DNA of 64,000 bases from JANMJD01 sp963828405 (GTDB lineage Bacteria > Actinomycetota > Acidimicrobiia > Acidimicrobiales > Ilumatobacteraceae), in the NCBI GenBank assembly GCA_963828405.1, contig CAWHEG010000027.1:1-64000 (forward strand), read 5' to 3'. Within the stretch, counting starts at the first letter, position 1. The number at the start of each line of letters is the position of its first letter. Under the pieces are notes generated by a model. It ran no database searches. It was not told the DNA's origin and saw only the letters and a program-made list of their open reading frames with translations. Shown here piece after piece: positions 7,648-16,602 of this stretch. The position numbers and the translations under genes are program-made.

Positions 7648-7712
7648 CATTCTCGTGCGACACCACGAGAACCGGCCGGGCGACCATACTTCGAGTATGT
7701 CAGCGGTGGTCG
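7648..7712. repeat. Relic of head-to-head glycosyltransferase starts, copy B
   Basis: Second copy of the ~65-bp element seen at 5670-5736. On the minus strand it encodes MVARPVLVVSHEN, the first residues of a glycosyltransferase whose remainder is missing; on the plus strand it provides the start of the gene at 7697. The two ATGs form the arms of the inverted repeat at 7685-7699. Confidence 0.6.
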
Positions 7713-8830
7713 GGGGCCGAACCGTCGCCGTGCTCAAGAGCGGGGAGTACGGCCCGCGACATCACCGCCCCGACGGTCGACTGCCCTACCGGGTGGACCT
7801 GTTGGCCGGGTGCGGGTGGGAGCCCACCTGGACCGATCGCCATCTCGGTGGGTTCTGGGCCCGTCGGCGGGTCGCCGCGGTGGTCCAACGGCTCGAACGC
7901 CTCGGCGTCCCGTTCCTGCAGACGGTGCTGCTCGTCCCTGCGATCCGCCGGGCGAGCGGTGTCGTGGCGATCTTCGAGAGCGAGGGCCACTGCTTCGCCG
8001 CCCTTCGCCGCGTCGGCCTGTTCCGTCGGAAGCGGTTCGTGATCGTCGCCTGCTGGCTCGCCGAACTGGCGACGACGATGTCGCCCCGACGCCTGGGCGT
8101 GTACCGCTGGCTGTACCGCGGCGTCGACCATGTCGTGGTGTTCTCGGAGAACCAGCGCCGCATCCTCGTCGACCGGGTCGGCATCGACGATCGGCGCATC
8201 GCCGTCGCCCGGTTCGGGATCGATCTCGACGAGTGGGCCGACCTGCCGACCGGCGACGGTGGGACGGTGCTCGCCGTGGGTCGCGACGAGGGCCGCGACT
8301 GGCCGACGTTGCTCGCTGCCGTGACGGGGACCGGCTGGCCGGTCGTCGTGGCTTCACGCCCACGCTCGATCGACGACCTCGAGCTCCCCGCCGAGGTCGA
8401 CTTCCAGCGGCTACCTCCCCCGTGAGGAGTACCGATCGCTGCTCGCCGCAGCCTCCGTGGTCGCCGTGATCAGCCGCGACCTCGCCTACCCGACCGGCCA
8501 GACCGTGCTGCTCGAGGCGATGGCGCTCGGCAAGGCGTGCGTCGTCACCCACAGCGAGGCGATGGCCGACTACATCACCGAGGCCGTGGTTCCCGTGGAC
8601 GTCGGCGACGCCGCCGCGGTACGAACGGCGATCCAGGAGCTGCTCGACGACCCCGAACGCCGCCGGCGGCTGGGCGGGCTGGCCAGGGAGATCGCCCACG
8701 AACGGTTTGGCGCCGAGCACATGTGGCGCACCGTCGCCGACTGCCTCGGCGACCACGGCGAACCGTTCCTGTGGCGAGTCATCGTGGAGGAGCTGACCGA
8801 GGCTCGCTCGCAGGGTAAGAGTTTGGGGAG
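7697..8830 (+). pseudogene. Glycosyltransferase (GT4-like), frameshifted and lacking its own stop
   Basis: From ATG 7697 the protein reads MSAVVGGRTVAVLKSGEYGP and continues as a GT-B glycosyltransferase through GVDHVVVFSENQRRILVD (acceptor domain end) to VDF, where the frame breaks at about 8404. Removing one C restores FSGYLPREEYRSLLAAASVV, then TGQTVLLEAMALGKACVVT (donor-binding domain) and FGAEHMWRTVADCLG, where a GT of this type would end. No stop follows in the restored frame before the next gene, so the end near 8830 is an estimate. It may be a true pseudogene or an assembly error plus a lost C-terminus. It was probably once one of a divergent pair of glycosyltransferase genes. Confidence 0.65.
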
Positions 8831-8880
8831 AACAGTCGGATTTCCCCCCGGAGGACCGACGATCGGTGTTGAGTGGCACC

Positions 8881-9706
8881 ATGAAGCAGTGGGCGTTTCG
8901 TCGTCATTCCTCCACGTTCGTGAAGGGGGTGTTCTCCGCCGGGGCGGTGTTGATCGCTGCGAGTTGCGGTGCAGCCGCCAACTCTTCGTCGAACGCCGAC
9001 ATCGCAACCCTCGACACCGGTGGAGCGTCAGGTGCGGCGACCACCACCACGGTCGTCGTCGATCAGCAGGAGGCGGTGCTGTCGTTCGCCACGTGCATGC
9101 GCGACAACGGGATCGCGATGGACGATCCGACGTTCGACGCGAGCGGCAACGTCGACGGCGGCCTGTTCCCGCGACCCGCCGCCGGTGACACCGCGTCGTC
9201 GTTGCCGTTCGACCCTCGCTCCGATGAGTTCCGTACGGCGATGGGTGCTTGCCAATCGTTGATCGAGGGAATCGGTTTCGGCGGACGCGGTGGGCCCGGT
9301 GGTGGTTTCGACCGCACGGAGATCCAGTCGTCGATGAACGACTTCACCGCCTGCCTGCGCGACAACGGTCTGACGGTCGATGACATCACCTTCGGCGGCG
9401 GCCCCGGCGGTGGAAACGGCGGCGGGTTCGGCGGTGGTCAGGCCGGTGGCTCCGACGCCGGTACCGCCAGTAGCGTTCCCGGGGGGACGACCCCCGATGG
9501 CAGCGTTCCGCCTGGCGGATTCGACCGTCAACGGACGCCCGGCGATGGCGACGGTCCGGGTGGTGCAGGGTTCGACCCGACGGCGCGGATGATCGAGCGC
9601 CTCGGTCTCGACGCCACCGATCCCGGCCGTCGCCGCGGCGATGGAGGCCTGCCAGCCGATTCTGACGGCTGCGTTCCAGCCGACGACCACCACGACCACA
9701 GGGTGA
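8881..9706 (+). pseudogene. Secreted lipoprotein with duplicated CxRDNG motif, frameshifted near its end
   Basis: The ATG at 8881 starts a signal peptide with a lipobox (LIAASC), giving a surface lipoprotein. It contains two copies of a short cysteine motif, SFATCMRDNGIAMDDP and DFTACLRDNGLTVDDI, separated by a Gly-rich linker; a third cysteine, MEACQP, appears in the restored C-terminus. At about 9623 one extra C shifts the frame. Without it the protein ends in a Thr-rich tail and a TGA at 9704-9706 that overlaps the next ATG (TGATG). With it the frame runs straight into the adaptor gene, making an apparent 802-residue fusion from 8866. Related lipoproteins next to MacB-like exporters exist in actinobacteria; the function is unknown. 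Confidence 0.6.
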
Positions 9707-11274
9707 TGGGTCGCCTCGGGAAGGCGGCGCTGCTCGGAGTGCTCGTCGCCGGTTCGGCGGCGGGCGGAGCCGTGGCCGCCAGGGCCGGCAACGAGACCAG
9801 CGAGCCGCAGGATGCGGCGACGGCGACGCTGTCGACGATCGCCGTCGAGCAACGCGATCTGGTGACCTACGACGAGACCGACGCCACGCTCGGTTTCACA
9901 TCGTCGGCAACGGTGTCGGCGCCCGTCGCCGGCACGATCACCGCGATTCTCGACGAGGGCCAGACGGTCGACGCGGGAACGACGGTGGCGAGCATCGATG
10001 GAGCGCCGGTGGTTGCGATGATCGGTGACATCCCCGGCTATCGCGCCCTGTCGACGTCGTCGACCGACGGTGCCGACGTCCGACAGTTGGAGGCGAACCT
10101 CGTTGCGCTCGGGTTCGATCCCGACGGGGAGATCGAGATCGACACGAGCTTCGACGACGCGACTGCGGCCGCAGTGACCCGCTGGGAGAACGGTCTCGGC
10201 CTCACCGGTGATGGTCAGGTGCCCCAGAGCGAGGTCGTCTTCATCCCCGGGCGTCTGCTCGTCGACACCATCTCGGGCCGGGTCGGTGGCACGACGTCCG
10301 CCGGCGCGGCGTTGTTCACGGCCCGCCTCGCGGAGCGCAGATTCCTGGTCTCCGCGACCCGTTCCGCAGGTGCGGTGGTCGATCGCTTCGCCACGCCTGG
10401 CACAGCGGTGACCACGGGCACCGTGTTGTTCTGGGAAGGTGGTTACCCGGTCGCCGCCGTCGAGGGCGACGCCGCCGCGCGTCCCGCGCTCGACCGCGAT
10501 CTGCGGCTCGGCGTCTCGGACGGCGCCGACGTCCATCTGTTGGAGCAGATGCTCGCCGCCGGTGGTTTCGATCCGGACGGCCAGATGAGGATCGACGACC
10601 AGTTCGATGCGGCAACCGAGGCGGCCGTCTACCGCTGGTGGGGCTCGCTCGGGGAAGCGGCAGCGGGCGGGAGCGGCGCTTCGCTGGGGACGGATGGCAT
10701 CGTCGTGCCGTCGGGAAGTCTGGCGGTGGTGCCGTCCGGGTTGTTCGTCGGCGCCCCTGCCCTCGCATCGGGCACGCCGATCGCCCATGACGCCGTCGCC
10801 CTCTCGCTGACCACTGCGGCTCGGTTGGTCACCACCTCGGCACCGATCAACGATGCGACGTTCGCGCTCGGGGCGTCGATCACGGTGGTCTTCCCCGACG
10901 GTTCGCAAGGCAACGGAACGATCGTCAAGGTGGGCACCGTCGCCTCGAATCCCGGCCAGCCGGGGGACACTCCCACTGTGCCGATCGACATCGACGTCGA
11001 TCAGATCCCCGAGTCGGTCGATTCGTTCGTCCAGATCCCGGTGACCCTCAGGGTGGTCAACGAGGAAGCAAAGAACGCGCTCGTCGTGCCGGTGAGCGCT
11101 CTCGTTGCGCTCGCCGAAGGCGGATTCGCCGTCGAGGTCGTCACCGGCAAGCAACCCGACGGCACCGATGCCACCAAGTTGGTCGCCGCGACGCCGGGGC
11201 TGTTCGCCGACGGCTTCGTCGCCGTGACCGCCGATCAGCTCAAGGCCGGCGACGTGGTGGTCGTGCCGTCATGA
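9706..11274 (+). CDS. ABC exporter adaptor (membrane fusion protein) with two peptidoglycan-binding domains
   Basis: A 522-residue protein starting at ATG 9706 with a signal anchor (GKAALLGVLVAGSAAGGAVA). A biotinyl-lipoyl-like hairpin half follows (SATVSAPVAGTITAILDEGQ and VDAGTTVASIDGAPVV), then two PG_binding_1 units: DVRQLEANLVALGFDPDGEI and, near residue 270, DVHLLEQMLAAGGFDPDGQM. The C-terminal part has the beta-barrel and membrane-proximal strands, ending in VAVTADQLKAGDVVVVPS. Actinobacterial relatives join an FtsX/MacB-type ABC exporter to the cell wall. The stop overlaps the ATPase start by ATGA. In the sequence as given it is fused in frame to the upstream lipoprotein because of the frameshift described there. 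Confidence 0.8.
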   Translation: MGRLGKAALLGVLVAGSAAGGAVAARAGNETSEPQDAATATLSTIAVEQRDLVTYDETDATLGFTSSATVSAPVAGTITAILDEGQTVDAGTTVASIDGAPVVAMIGDIPGYRALSTSSTDGADVRQLEANLVALGFDPDGEIEIDTSFDDATAAAVTRWENGLGLTGDGQVPQSEVVFIPGRLLVDTISGRVGGTTSAGAALFTARLAERRFLVSATRSAGAVVDRFATPGTAVTTGTVLFWEGGYPVAAVEGDAAARPALDRDLRLGVSDGADVHLLEQMLAAGGFDPDGQMRIDDQFDAATEAAVYRWWGSLGEAAAGGSGASLGTDGIVVPSGSLAVVPSGLFVGAPALASGTPIAHDAVALSLTTAARLVTTSAPINDATFALGASITVVFPDGSQGNGTIVKVGTVASNPGQPGDTPTVPIDIDVDQIPESVDSFVQIPVTLRVVNEEAKNALVVPVSALVALAEGGFAVEVVTGKQPDGTDATKLVAATPGLFADGFVAVTADQLKAGDVVVVPS

Positions 11275-12005
11275 ACGAGGCACCGACGACCGGGGATGCC
11301 GACGCCGCGTTGCAGCTGACCGACGTCGTCAAGGAGTACCCGGGCGACCCCCCGATCCGGGCGCTCGACTCGGTGTCGTTGCGCGTCGAACGTGGCGAGT
11401 TGGCGGCGATCGTCGGCCCGTCAGGTTCGGGCAAGTCGACGTTGTTGCACATCATGGGCACCCTCGATCGGCCGACGAGCGGGTCCGTGCGGTTGTCGGG
11501 TGTCGAGGCGTCGAGGCTCGGCGACAAGCAGCTGTCTGCGGTGCGGGCCAACCTGATCGGGTTCGTCTTCCAACAGTTCTTCCTCCTCGAGGCGATGCCG
11601 GCGCTCGACAACGTCGCCAACGGGCTGCTCTATCGGGGCGTCTCGCCCGCAGCCCGCCGCGCCGCGGCGACCGAGGCGCTGCAACGCGTCGGACTGGGTA
11701 ACCGACTGCGCCATCTGCCCAATCAACTCTCCGGTGGCGAGCGCCAACGCGTCGCCATCGCCCGGGCGCTGGTCAACCGCCCTTCGATCATCCTCGCCGA
11801 CGAGCCGACGGGCAACCTCGACTCACGTTCGGGCGCTGCGGTACTCGACCTCATCCGCGAGTTGCACGCCGAAGGCCGCACCATCGTGATCATCACCCAC
11901 GACCGCGAGGTCGCCGCGTCACTCCCGCGGCGGATCTCGGTGCTCGACGGACGGATCGAGTCGGACAACGCCGATCACCGCCTGGTGACGGGTGGCGCGG
12001 TATGA
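11271..12005 (+). CDS. ABC transporter ATP-binding protein (MacB/LolD type)
   Basis: A 244-residue ATPase subunit of the LolD/MacB subfamily. It has Walker A GPSGSGKST near residue 47, Q-loop FVFQQFFLLEAMPALDNVAN, signature LSGGERQRVAIARAL, Walker B IILADEPTGNLD and H-loop IITHD. The Q-loop and signature wording are typical of exporters with FtsX-like permeases. It is coupled by ATGA to the adaptor before it and by ATGA to the permease after it, so these genes form one transport complex. Confidence 0.93.
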   Translation: MNEAPTTGDADAALQLTDVVKEYPGDPPIRALDSVSLRVERGELAAIVGPSGSGKSTLLHIMGTLDRPTSGSVRLSGVEASRLGDKQLSAVRANLIGFVFQQFFLLEAMPALDNVANGLLYRGVSPAARRAAATEALQRVGLGNRLRHLPNQLSGGERQRVAIARALVNRPSIILADEPTGNLDSRSGAAVLDLIRELHAEGRTIVIITHDREVAASLPRRISVLDGRIESDNADHRLVTGGAV

Positions 12006-13213
12006 CGAGCATCTCGATCTCGCTCGAACCGTCGCGACTGCGTCTCGGCGACGTCTTGCGGGTCGGGTCGCTCGGCCTGCGGATGCGGCGCCTGCGAACC
12101 GGGCTCTCGACGCTCGGCATCGCCATCGGCATCGCCGCCATGGTCGGTGTACTCGGCCTGTCCGCGTCGTCGCGTGAAGACCTGCAGGTGAAGATCCGCG
12201 CCCTCGGCACGAACCTGTTGTCGGTCCAGGCGGGCCAAGGATTCGGGCGTGGGTCGGGAGAGCTGCCGAGCACCGCCGTGGCGATGGTCAGCCGCATCAA
12301 GCCCGTCACCGCAGTGAGCTCGTTGGCGAGCGTCACCACCGTCGTGCGCCGCTCCGACGCCGTGTCCGAAGGCGTCACGGGCGGAATCGCCACGTTCGCC
12401 ACCGACCCAGGTCTGCTGGCGACCCTCCACGGAACCGTCGCCGACGGCAAATGGCTCGACGCGGCGACCGCCGAGTATCCCGCAGTCGTGCTCGGGTCGG
12501 TCGCCGCGCAAAAGCTCGGCATCATCGACGTCGCCGACGGGCTGCGAGTGCTGATCGGCGATCAGTGGTTCGCGGTGATCGGAATTCTCAACCCGATCGG
12601 CGCCGCGGAAGGCCTCGACCGGGCAGCGCTCGTCGGCATCGGCGCCGCCCAGAGCTACGTCGTCGGCGACACCGTCGTACCCGAGACCATCTACGTCCGA
12701 ACCGCCAACGGTGCCACCGAAGCGGTCGGCGGCGTCCTCGCCGCGACCATCAACCCGGCGACACCCGAGGAGGTCGAGGTCTCCCGCCCGTCCGACGCGC
12801 TCGCTGCGGAAGAGGCTGCCAACACGGCGTTCACGTCGCTGTTCCTCGGCCTCGGCGCGATCGCGCTCCTGGTCGGTGGCATCGGCATCGCCAACGTGAT
12901 GGTCATCGCCGTGATCGAGCGTCGCAGCGAGATCGGCCTGCGGCGGGCGTTGGGCGCGACCCGTGCCCACATTCGCCGCCAGTTCCTCACCGAAGCGGTC
13001 CTCCTCGCAGGCGCAGGCGGCGTGGTCGGTGTCGCCCTCGGCGCTGCGGTGACCTGGCTCTACGCCACGACTCAACACTGGCCGATCGTGATTCCGCCTG
13101 TCGCGCTCGTCGGCGGTGTCGTCGCGGCCGTGGTGATCGGTGCCCTGGCGGGGCTCTACCCGGCGGCGAGGGCCGCCCGGCTCCCGCCGACCGAAGCACT
13201 GAGGTCGAACTGA
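12002..13213 (+). CDS. ABC transporter permease, MacB/FtsX family
   Basis: A 403-residue permease. A first membrane helix (RTGLSTLGIAIGIAAMVGVL) is followed by a MacB-type periplasmic core domain of ~200 residues, then three helices in the FtsX domain. The conserved stretch IANVMVIAVIERRSEIGLRR and RALGATRAHIRRQFLTEAV is diagnostic. It overlaps the ATPase gene by 4 bp. With adaptors on both sides it would export a peptide, lipid or lipoprotein; the substrate is not predictable. The lipoprotein at 8881 is a candidate cargo or accessory factor. Confidence 0.9.
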   Translation: MTSISISLEPSRLRLGDVLRVGSLGLRMRRLRTGLSTLGIAIGIAAMVGVLGLSASSREDLQVKIRALGTNLLSVQAGQGFGRGSGELPSTAVAMVSRIKPVTAVSSLASVTTVVRRSDAVSEGVTGGIATFATDPGLLATLHGTVADGKWLDAATAEYPAVVLGSVAAQKLGIIDVADGLRVLIGDQWFAVIGILNPIGAAEGLDRAALVGIGAAQSYVVGDTVVPETIYVRTANGATEAVGGVLAATINPATPEEVEVSRPSDALAAEEAANTAFTSLFLGLGAIALLVGGIGIANVMVIAVIERRSEIGLRRALGATRAHIRRQFLTEAVLLAGAGGVVGVALGAAVTWLYATTQHWPIVIPPVALVGGVVAAVVIGALAGLYPAARAARLPPTEALRSN

Positions 13214-13214
13214 G

Positions 13215-14717
13215 ATGGCCACCAGATCATCACGCTCACGATCCCTCCGCCGCGGCCTGGTCGCGCTGCTCGCCGTCGGCGCCGTCGTCGGCGCAGGTGA
13301 ACTGGTTCGACGCAAGTACTCCGAGGAGACCGCGGTGCCCGTAGCCGCAGCGGAGGTGCTCAAGGCCGCCACCGTCACGATCGGCGACCTGTCGACCACC
13401 GAACGCCTGAGCGGCTCGGTCGTTCTGTCGGACACCACCGACGTGCTCAACCGAACGCCCACCTCGACCTCGACATCGAGCGGGGCCTCCGCGAGCCAGG
13501 CGGCCGCGACCAACCAATCGACGACCGCCGCAGCGTCGAACTTCGTCGCGGCGGCGGTCCCCGAGCAGGCAGGAGGCACGGCAGATTGCACCACCGACTC
13601 GACCGTGCCGTCTGCGCCACCCGCGAGCGAGCCGGTCGCCCCGACCACGACCACCACGGTCGAGCCGCCGACCACGACCACCGATCCATCCGCGCCACCA
13701 TCGACGACGATCACCGAAACGACGGTGGCGTCCACCGTCACCGAGCCCACCGTCGCCTCGACCGTGCCGGCGACGACCGCGCCATGCACGCCGACGTCGA
13801 CGCCCGGAGGGAGCGTCGCGGGAGGATTCGGCGGCGCCGGGGGTTCGGGCGCGGTAGCAGGCTCGGGGGGCGGCACCTCGAGCGGGGGCGCGACATCGGT
13901 CACTGCACAGACGGTGACGTCGATCCGTTCCGTCGGGCAGACGGTCGAATTGGGCGACGTGCTTTACACGGTCGACGGTCTGCCGGTGATCGCGCTCGCC
14001 GGCTCCATCCCGGCATGGCGGGCGATGTCGACGTCGTCACCGAATGGAGCGGATGTCTGGCAGTTGGAGGCAAGTCTCGCCGCGCTCGGATACGACTCAG
14101 GCGGTGCGATGGTCGTCGATGCCGATTTCGACAGCCACACGGCGACGGTGGTCAAGGCCTGGCAGAAGGGCAACGGCGTCGAAGAGACCGGAACCGTCGA
14201 ACTGGGAAGCGTCGTCTTCCTGACGCCGGGGACCACGATCATCAGCGTGAACAAGGGTGTCGGCGACTCGGTGCGTGATGGCGACGGCATGTTGAGCGTG
14301 TCGGCCGACAGCCAGGAGGTGGTGATCGACGTGCCCACCGGCTCGGAACGGGAGATCGTCCCTGGTGGTGTGGTCGACATCGATGGAACGGCAGGAACGG
14401 TCACCCGATTGCGCTCGTCGTCCGACTCGGGCTCCGTCGCCGTCCAAGCGGTGATCGTGCCTCAGACCCCCCTCGCGGGGGCCACCAACGGCTCGACGGT
14501 GACGGTCAGACTGACGATCACCGAGGCAACCGGCGTGCTGACCGTTCCGGTCGAAGCGATCGCATCACGCATCGACGGCAATCACGTCGTCGAGGTACGA
14601 GCCGCCGACGGGACCACCACCTGGGTACCGATCGAACTGCTCGGGGTGAGTGGGAACATGGCTGCGATCCGCGGCGACGGTGTCGGCGAGGGCACGACGG
14701 TTCTCCTTCCGGTGTGA
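13215..14717 (+). CDS. Second exporter adaptor with peptidoglycan-binding domain
   Basis: A 500-residue protein with an N-terminal membrane anchor after a basic stretch (RSLRRGLVALLAVGAVVGAG), then a long Thr/Pro/Ser-rich spacer (roughly residues 75-230) likely to cross the cell wall. A hairpin half (SVGQTVELGDVLYTVDGLPV) and one PG_binding_1 unit (DVWQLEASLAALGYDSGGAM) follow, with the C-terminal barrel ending in GEGTTVLLPV. It is a paralogue of the adaptor at 9706 with a longer spacer and one instead of two binding units. It starts directly after the permease stop, so it is the last gene of the operon. Confidence 0.82.
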   Translation: MATRSSRSRSLRRGLVALLAVGAVVGAGELVRRKYSEETAVPVAAAEVLKAATVTIGDLSTTERLSGSVVLSDTTDVLNRTPTSTSTSSGASASQAAATNQSTTAAASNFVAAAVPEQAGGTADCTTDSTVPSAPPASEPVAPTTTTTVEPPTTTTDPSAPPSTTITETTVASTVTEPTVASTVPATTAPCTPTSTPGGSVAGGFGGAGGSGAVAGSGGGTSSGGATSVTAQTVTSIRSVGQTVELGDVLYTVDGLPVIALAGSIPAWRAMSTSSPNGADVWQLEASLAALGYDSGGAMVVDADFDSHTATVVKAWQKGNGVEETGTVELGSVVFLTPGTTIISVNKGVGDSVRDGDGMLSVSADSQEVVIDVPTGSEREIVPGGVVDIDGTAGTVTRLRSSSDSGSVAVQAVIVPQTPLAGATNGSTVTVRLTITEATGVLTVPVEAIASRIDGNHVVEVRAADGTTTWVPIELLGVSGNMAAIRGDGVGEGTTVLLPV

Positions 14718-14741
14718 CGCGCCGCCGCTGGTCGGCGCGTC
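14716..14741. terminator. GC-rich hairpin between convergent genes
   Basis: Arms GACGCGCCG (14716-14724) and CGGCGCGTC (14733-14741) form a perfect 9-bp stem with an 8-base loop, right at the end of the exporter operon and before the convergent aldo/keto reductase gene. There is no T-run, as is common for actinobacterial hairpins, so terminator function is inferred from position. Confidence 0.55.
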
Positions 14742-14751
14742 CGCAGGACGG

Positions 14752-15744
14752 CTACAGGTTGGTCATCCGTTCCTGTGCCTCGGGGTAGCGGGCACCCTGG
14801 ATGTCGAGCGCTGATGCGGCGCGTTGAAGCTCGTCGAGCTCGTCGGCAGACAGCTCGACGTCGGCGGCGCCGATGTTCTCCTCCAGCCGGTGCAGCTTGC
14901 GGGTACCCGGGATGGGGACGATCCAGGGTCGCTGGGCGAGGAGCCAGGCGAGGGCGATCTGGCCCGGAGTCGCGCCCTTGCGTTGCGCGACAGCCGCCAG
15001 CAGGTCGATGAGCGCCCGGTTGTGTTCGATCGCCTCGGGCTCGAACCGGGGGATGGTGCTACGGATGTCGTTGCCGGGATCGAAGGTCGTCGACGTGGAG
15101 ATGGTTCCGGTGAGGAACCCCTTGCCGAGCGGGCTGAACGGAACGAACCCGATGCCCAGTTCGTCGCACGCCGCCAGCAACCCCTCCTCGGGTCGCCGCC
15201 ACCACAACGAGTACTCGCTCTGCACGGCCGCGACCGGTTGGACCGCATGTGCCCGCCTGATCGTCGCGACGGAGGCTTCGGACATGCCGAAGTGCTTCAC
15301 CTTGCCCGCCTCGATCAGTTCCCGCACGGCACCGGCGACATCCTCGATCGGCACGTCGGGGTTGACGCGGTGCTGGTAGAAGAGATCGATCGAGCCGACC
15401 TGAAGTCGTTGCAACGAGGCGTCGGCAACCCGCTTGATGTCCTCGGGGCGGCTGGAGAGCCCGACGTTCCTGCCGGCGTCGTCGAAGGCGAAGCCGAACT
15501 TGGTGGCGATCACGACCTGCTCGCGGAACGGAGCCAACGCCTCCCCGACGAGCTCCTCGTTGATGAACGGGCCGTACACCTCGGCGGTGTCGAAGAACGT
15601 GACGCCGCGGTCGACGGCGGTGCGGATCAGCGAGATCATCTCGCCGCGATCGGGCCGGTCGCTGTAGCCGCCGGTCATGCTCATGCAGCCGAGCCCGATG
15701 GCGGAGACCTCCGGACCGTTCGTGCCCAGGGTGCGTCGTTCCAT
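14752..15744 (-). CDS. Aldo/keto reductase
   Basis: A 330-residue NADPH-dependent (beta/alpha)8-barrel reductase of the YajO/AKR13-like group. The catalytic tetrad can be read: Asp in FFDTAEVYGPFINEEL, Tyr in the same block, Lys in VVIATKFGF, and His in IDLFYQHRVN. The cofactor motif near the C-terminus is WIVPIPGTRKLHRLEENIGA. ATG 15744 begins MERRTLGTNGPEVSAIGLGC, the family start; the upstream 15 codons are not conserved. The natural substrate is unknown. Confidence 0.9.
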   Translation of the reverse strand: MERRTLGTNGPEVSAIGLGCMSMTGGYSDRPDRGEMISLIRTAVDRGVTFFDTAEVYGPFINEELVGEALAPFREQVVIATKFGFAFDDAGRNVGLSSRPEDIKRVADASLQRLQVGSIDLFYQHRVNPDVPIEDVAGAVRELIEAGKVKHFGMSEASVATIRRAHAVQPVAAVQSEYSLWWRRPEEGLLAACDELGIGFVPFSPLGKGFLTGTISTSTTFDPGNDIRSTIPRFEPEAIEHNRALIDLLAAVAQRKGATPGQIALAWLLAQRPWIVPIPGTRKLHRLEENIGAADVELSADELDELQRAASALDIQGARYPEAQERMTNL

Positions 15745-15889
15745 GGTGTCTGCTCCCGTCTCGTCCGACGAGGAGGGCCGTCCCCCCACCGGACAAGTGA
15801 ATCACGGCGCCGGGCCCTCGGCCGACGAGAGGAGCTTCACGCCCCGGTGAGCAGCACCGCCGACGGATCCACCAGCTGGTGCGGGTGAG

Positions 15890-16288
15890 TCACGCCTCGA
15901 GCTGTGCGGCGGTCTGGGCGGTGTCCTCGGTGCCCCGGTAGTAGCAGATCTTGTCGCCGCGGAACCGCCACCAGTGCAGGAGGAGCATCGATGCCGTCTT
16001 GCCCGTGGCGCGAGCCGTGCTGGCGTAGCGGATGGCGACCATCACGTCGTCGTCGTTCGACGTGAACGACAGCGGGGTGAACTCGGTGACCTCCTCGGCC
16101 CCGGCAAACTCGGTGAAGAACCGGGGCACCTGGGCCTTGCCGTGGCAGGCGCCGTGCCAGGGGGCCACGGGGACGGCTTCTGCCGACCAGTCGACGTCGT
16201 CGGTGAGCCGGTCGAGGATCGCGGCGACGTCGCCGCGTCCGAACGCCTCGTACACCTGCTGTACGACCTGGATCTTGTGGTCCGACAT
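15890..16288 (-). CDS. SnoaL-like/NTF2-fold protein
   Basis: A 132-residue protein with the SnoaL-like cone fold: VQQVYEAFGRGDVAAILDRL, TDDVDWSAEAV, PWHGACHGKAQVPRFF and a C-terminal WWRFRGDKICYYRGTEDT. Such proteins range from cyclases and isomerases to small-ligand binding proteins. It is a paralogue of the 147-residue protein at 18190-18633, and both flank the HD/LuxR regulator gene, so they may share a ligand or pathway. Confidence 0.8.
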   Translation of the reverse strand: MSDHKIQVVQQVYEAFGRGDVAAILDRLTDDVDWSAEAVPVAPWHGACHGKAQVPRFFTEFAGAEEVTEFTPLSFTSNDDDVMVAIRYASTARATGKTASMLLLHWWRFRGDKICYYRGTEDTAQTAAQLEA

Positions 16289-16410
16289 CGAGTTCTCCTC
16301 TGGGTAGGTGATCGCCGGTCATTCGCCGCCACCCGGCCGGCGGATCACGCCCGTCAGCGGCGAAGCGCAGACGCCGACGATGCGCCAGGGGGCGCCGAGG
16401 TCGCCCTTGG

Positions 16411-16530
16411 GATGTCATGGTGGCCGTCCGGGGGCGAAGTGATGCCAGAAACTCGGGAAGTGACCACGTTCTGGCATCACTTCGCCCGCCGGTGGAGGCG
16501 TCGCAGGGAGATCCGGGACACCATGACATC
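16411..16530. repeat. Nested inverted repeats around divergent antitoxin starts
   Basis: Inner arms of 19 bp, GGGCGAAGTGATGCCAGAA at 16432-16450 and its exact complement at 16469-16487, enclose an 18-bp loop. Outer arms GATGTCATGGTG (16411-16422) and CACCATGACATC (16519-16530) pair perfectly. The spacers between inner and outer arms differ in length (9 and 31 bp). The outer right arm contains the ATG of an antitoxin-like start; the outer left arm is an inverted copy of the same start. Confidence 0.7.
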
Positions 16531-16575
16531 GAAGCAGACAACCGTTCGCCTCCCCGAAGACCTGGCCGAGGTACG
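16523..16575 (+). pseudogene. RHH antitoxin 5' fragment
   Basis: MTSKQTTVRLPEDLAEV is the typical first strand and start of helix 1 of an RHH antitoxin. After about 17 codons similarity ends and the sequence runs into the 3' end of the HD/LuxR gene on the other strand. No toxin partner is present. Confidence 0.5.
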
Positions 16576-16602
16576 CCGGCGACCGGCGCAGCCCGCCCGG
16601 GG

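Larger units (their letters stand above)
16289..16602. other. Gene-free stretch with nested inverted repeats
   Basis: No intact gene. It contains the nested inverted repeats and the antitoxin-start relic described separately, and the upstream region of the SnoaL-like gene. Confidence 0.5.

Noticed and set aside
8866..11274. A genuine lipoprotein-adaptor fusion protein
   Set aside because: One base removed restores a cysteine-containing C-terminus, a stop, and a TGATG overlap with the adaptor start; the fusion needs an unlikely coincidence.
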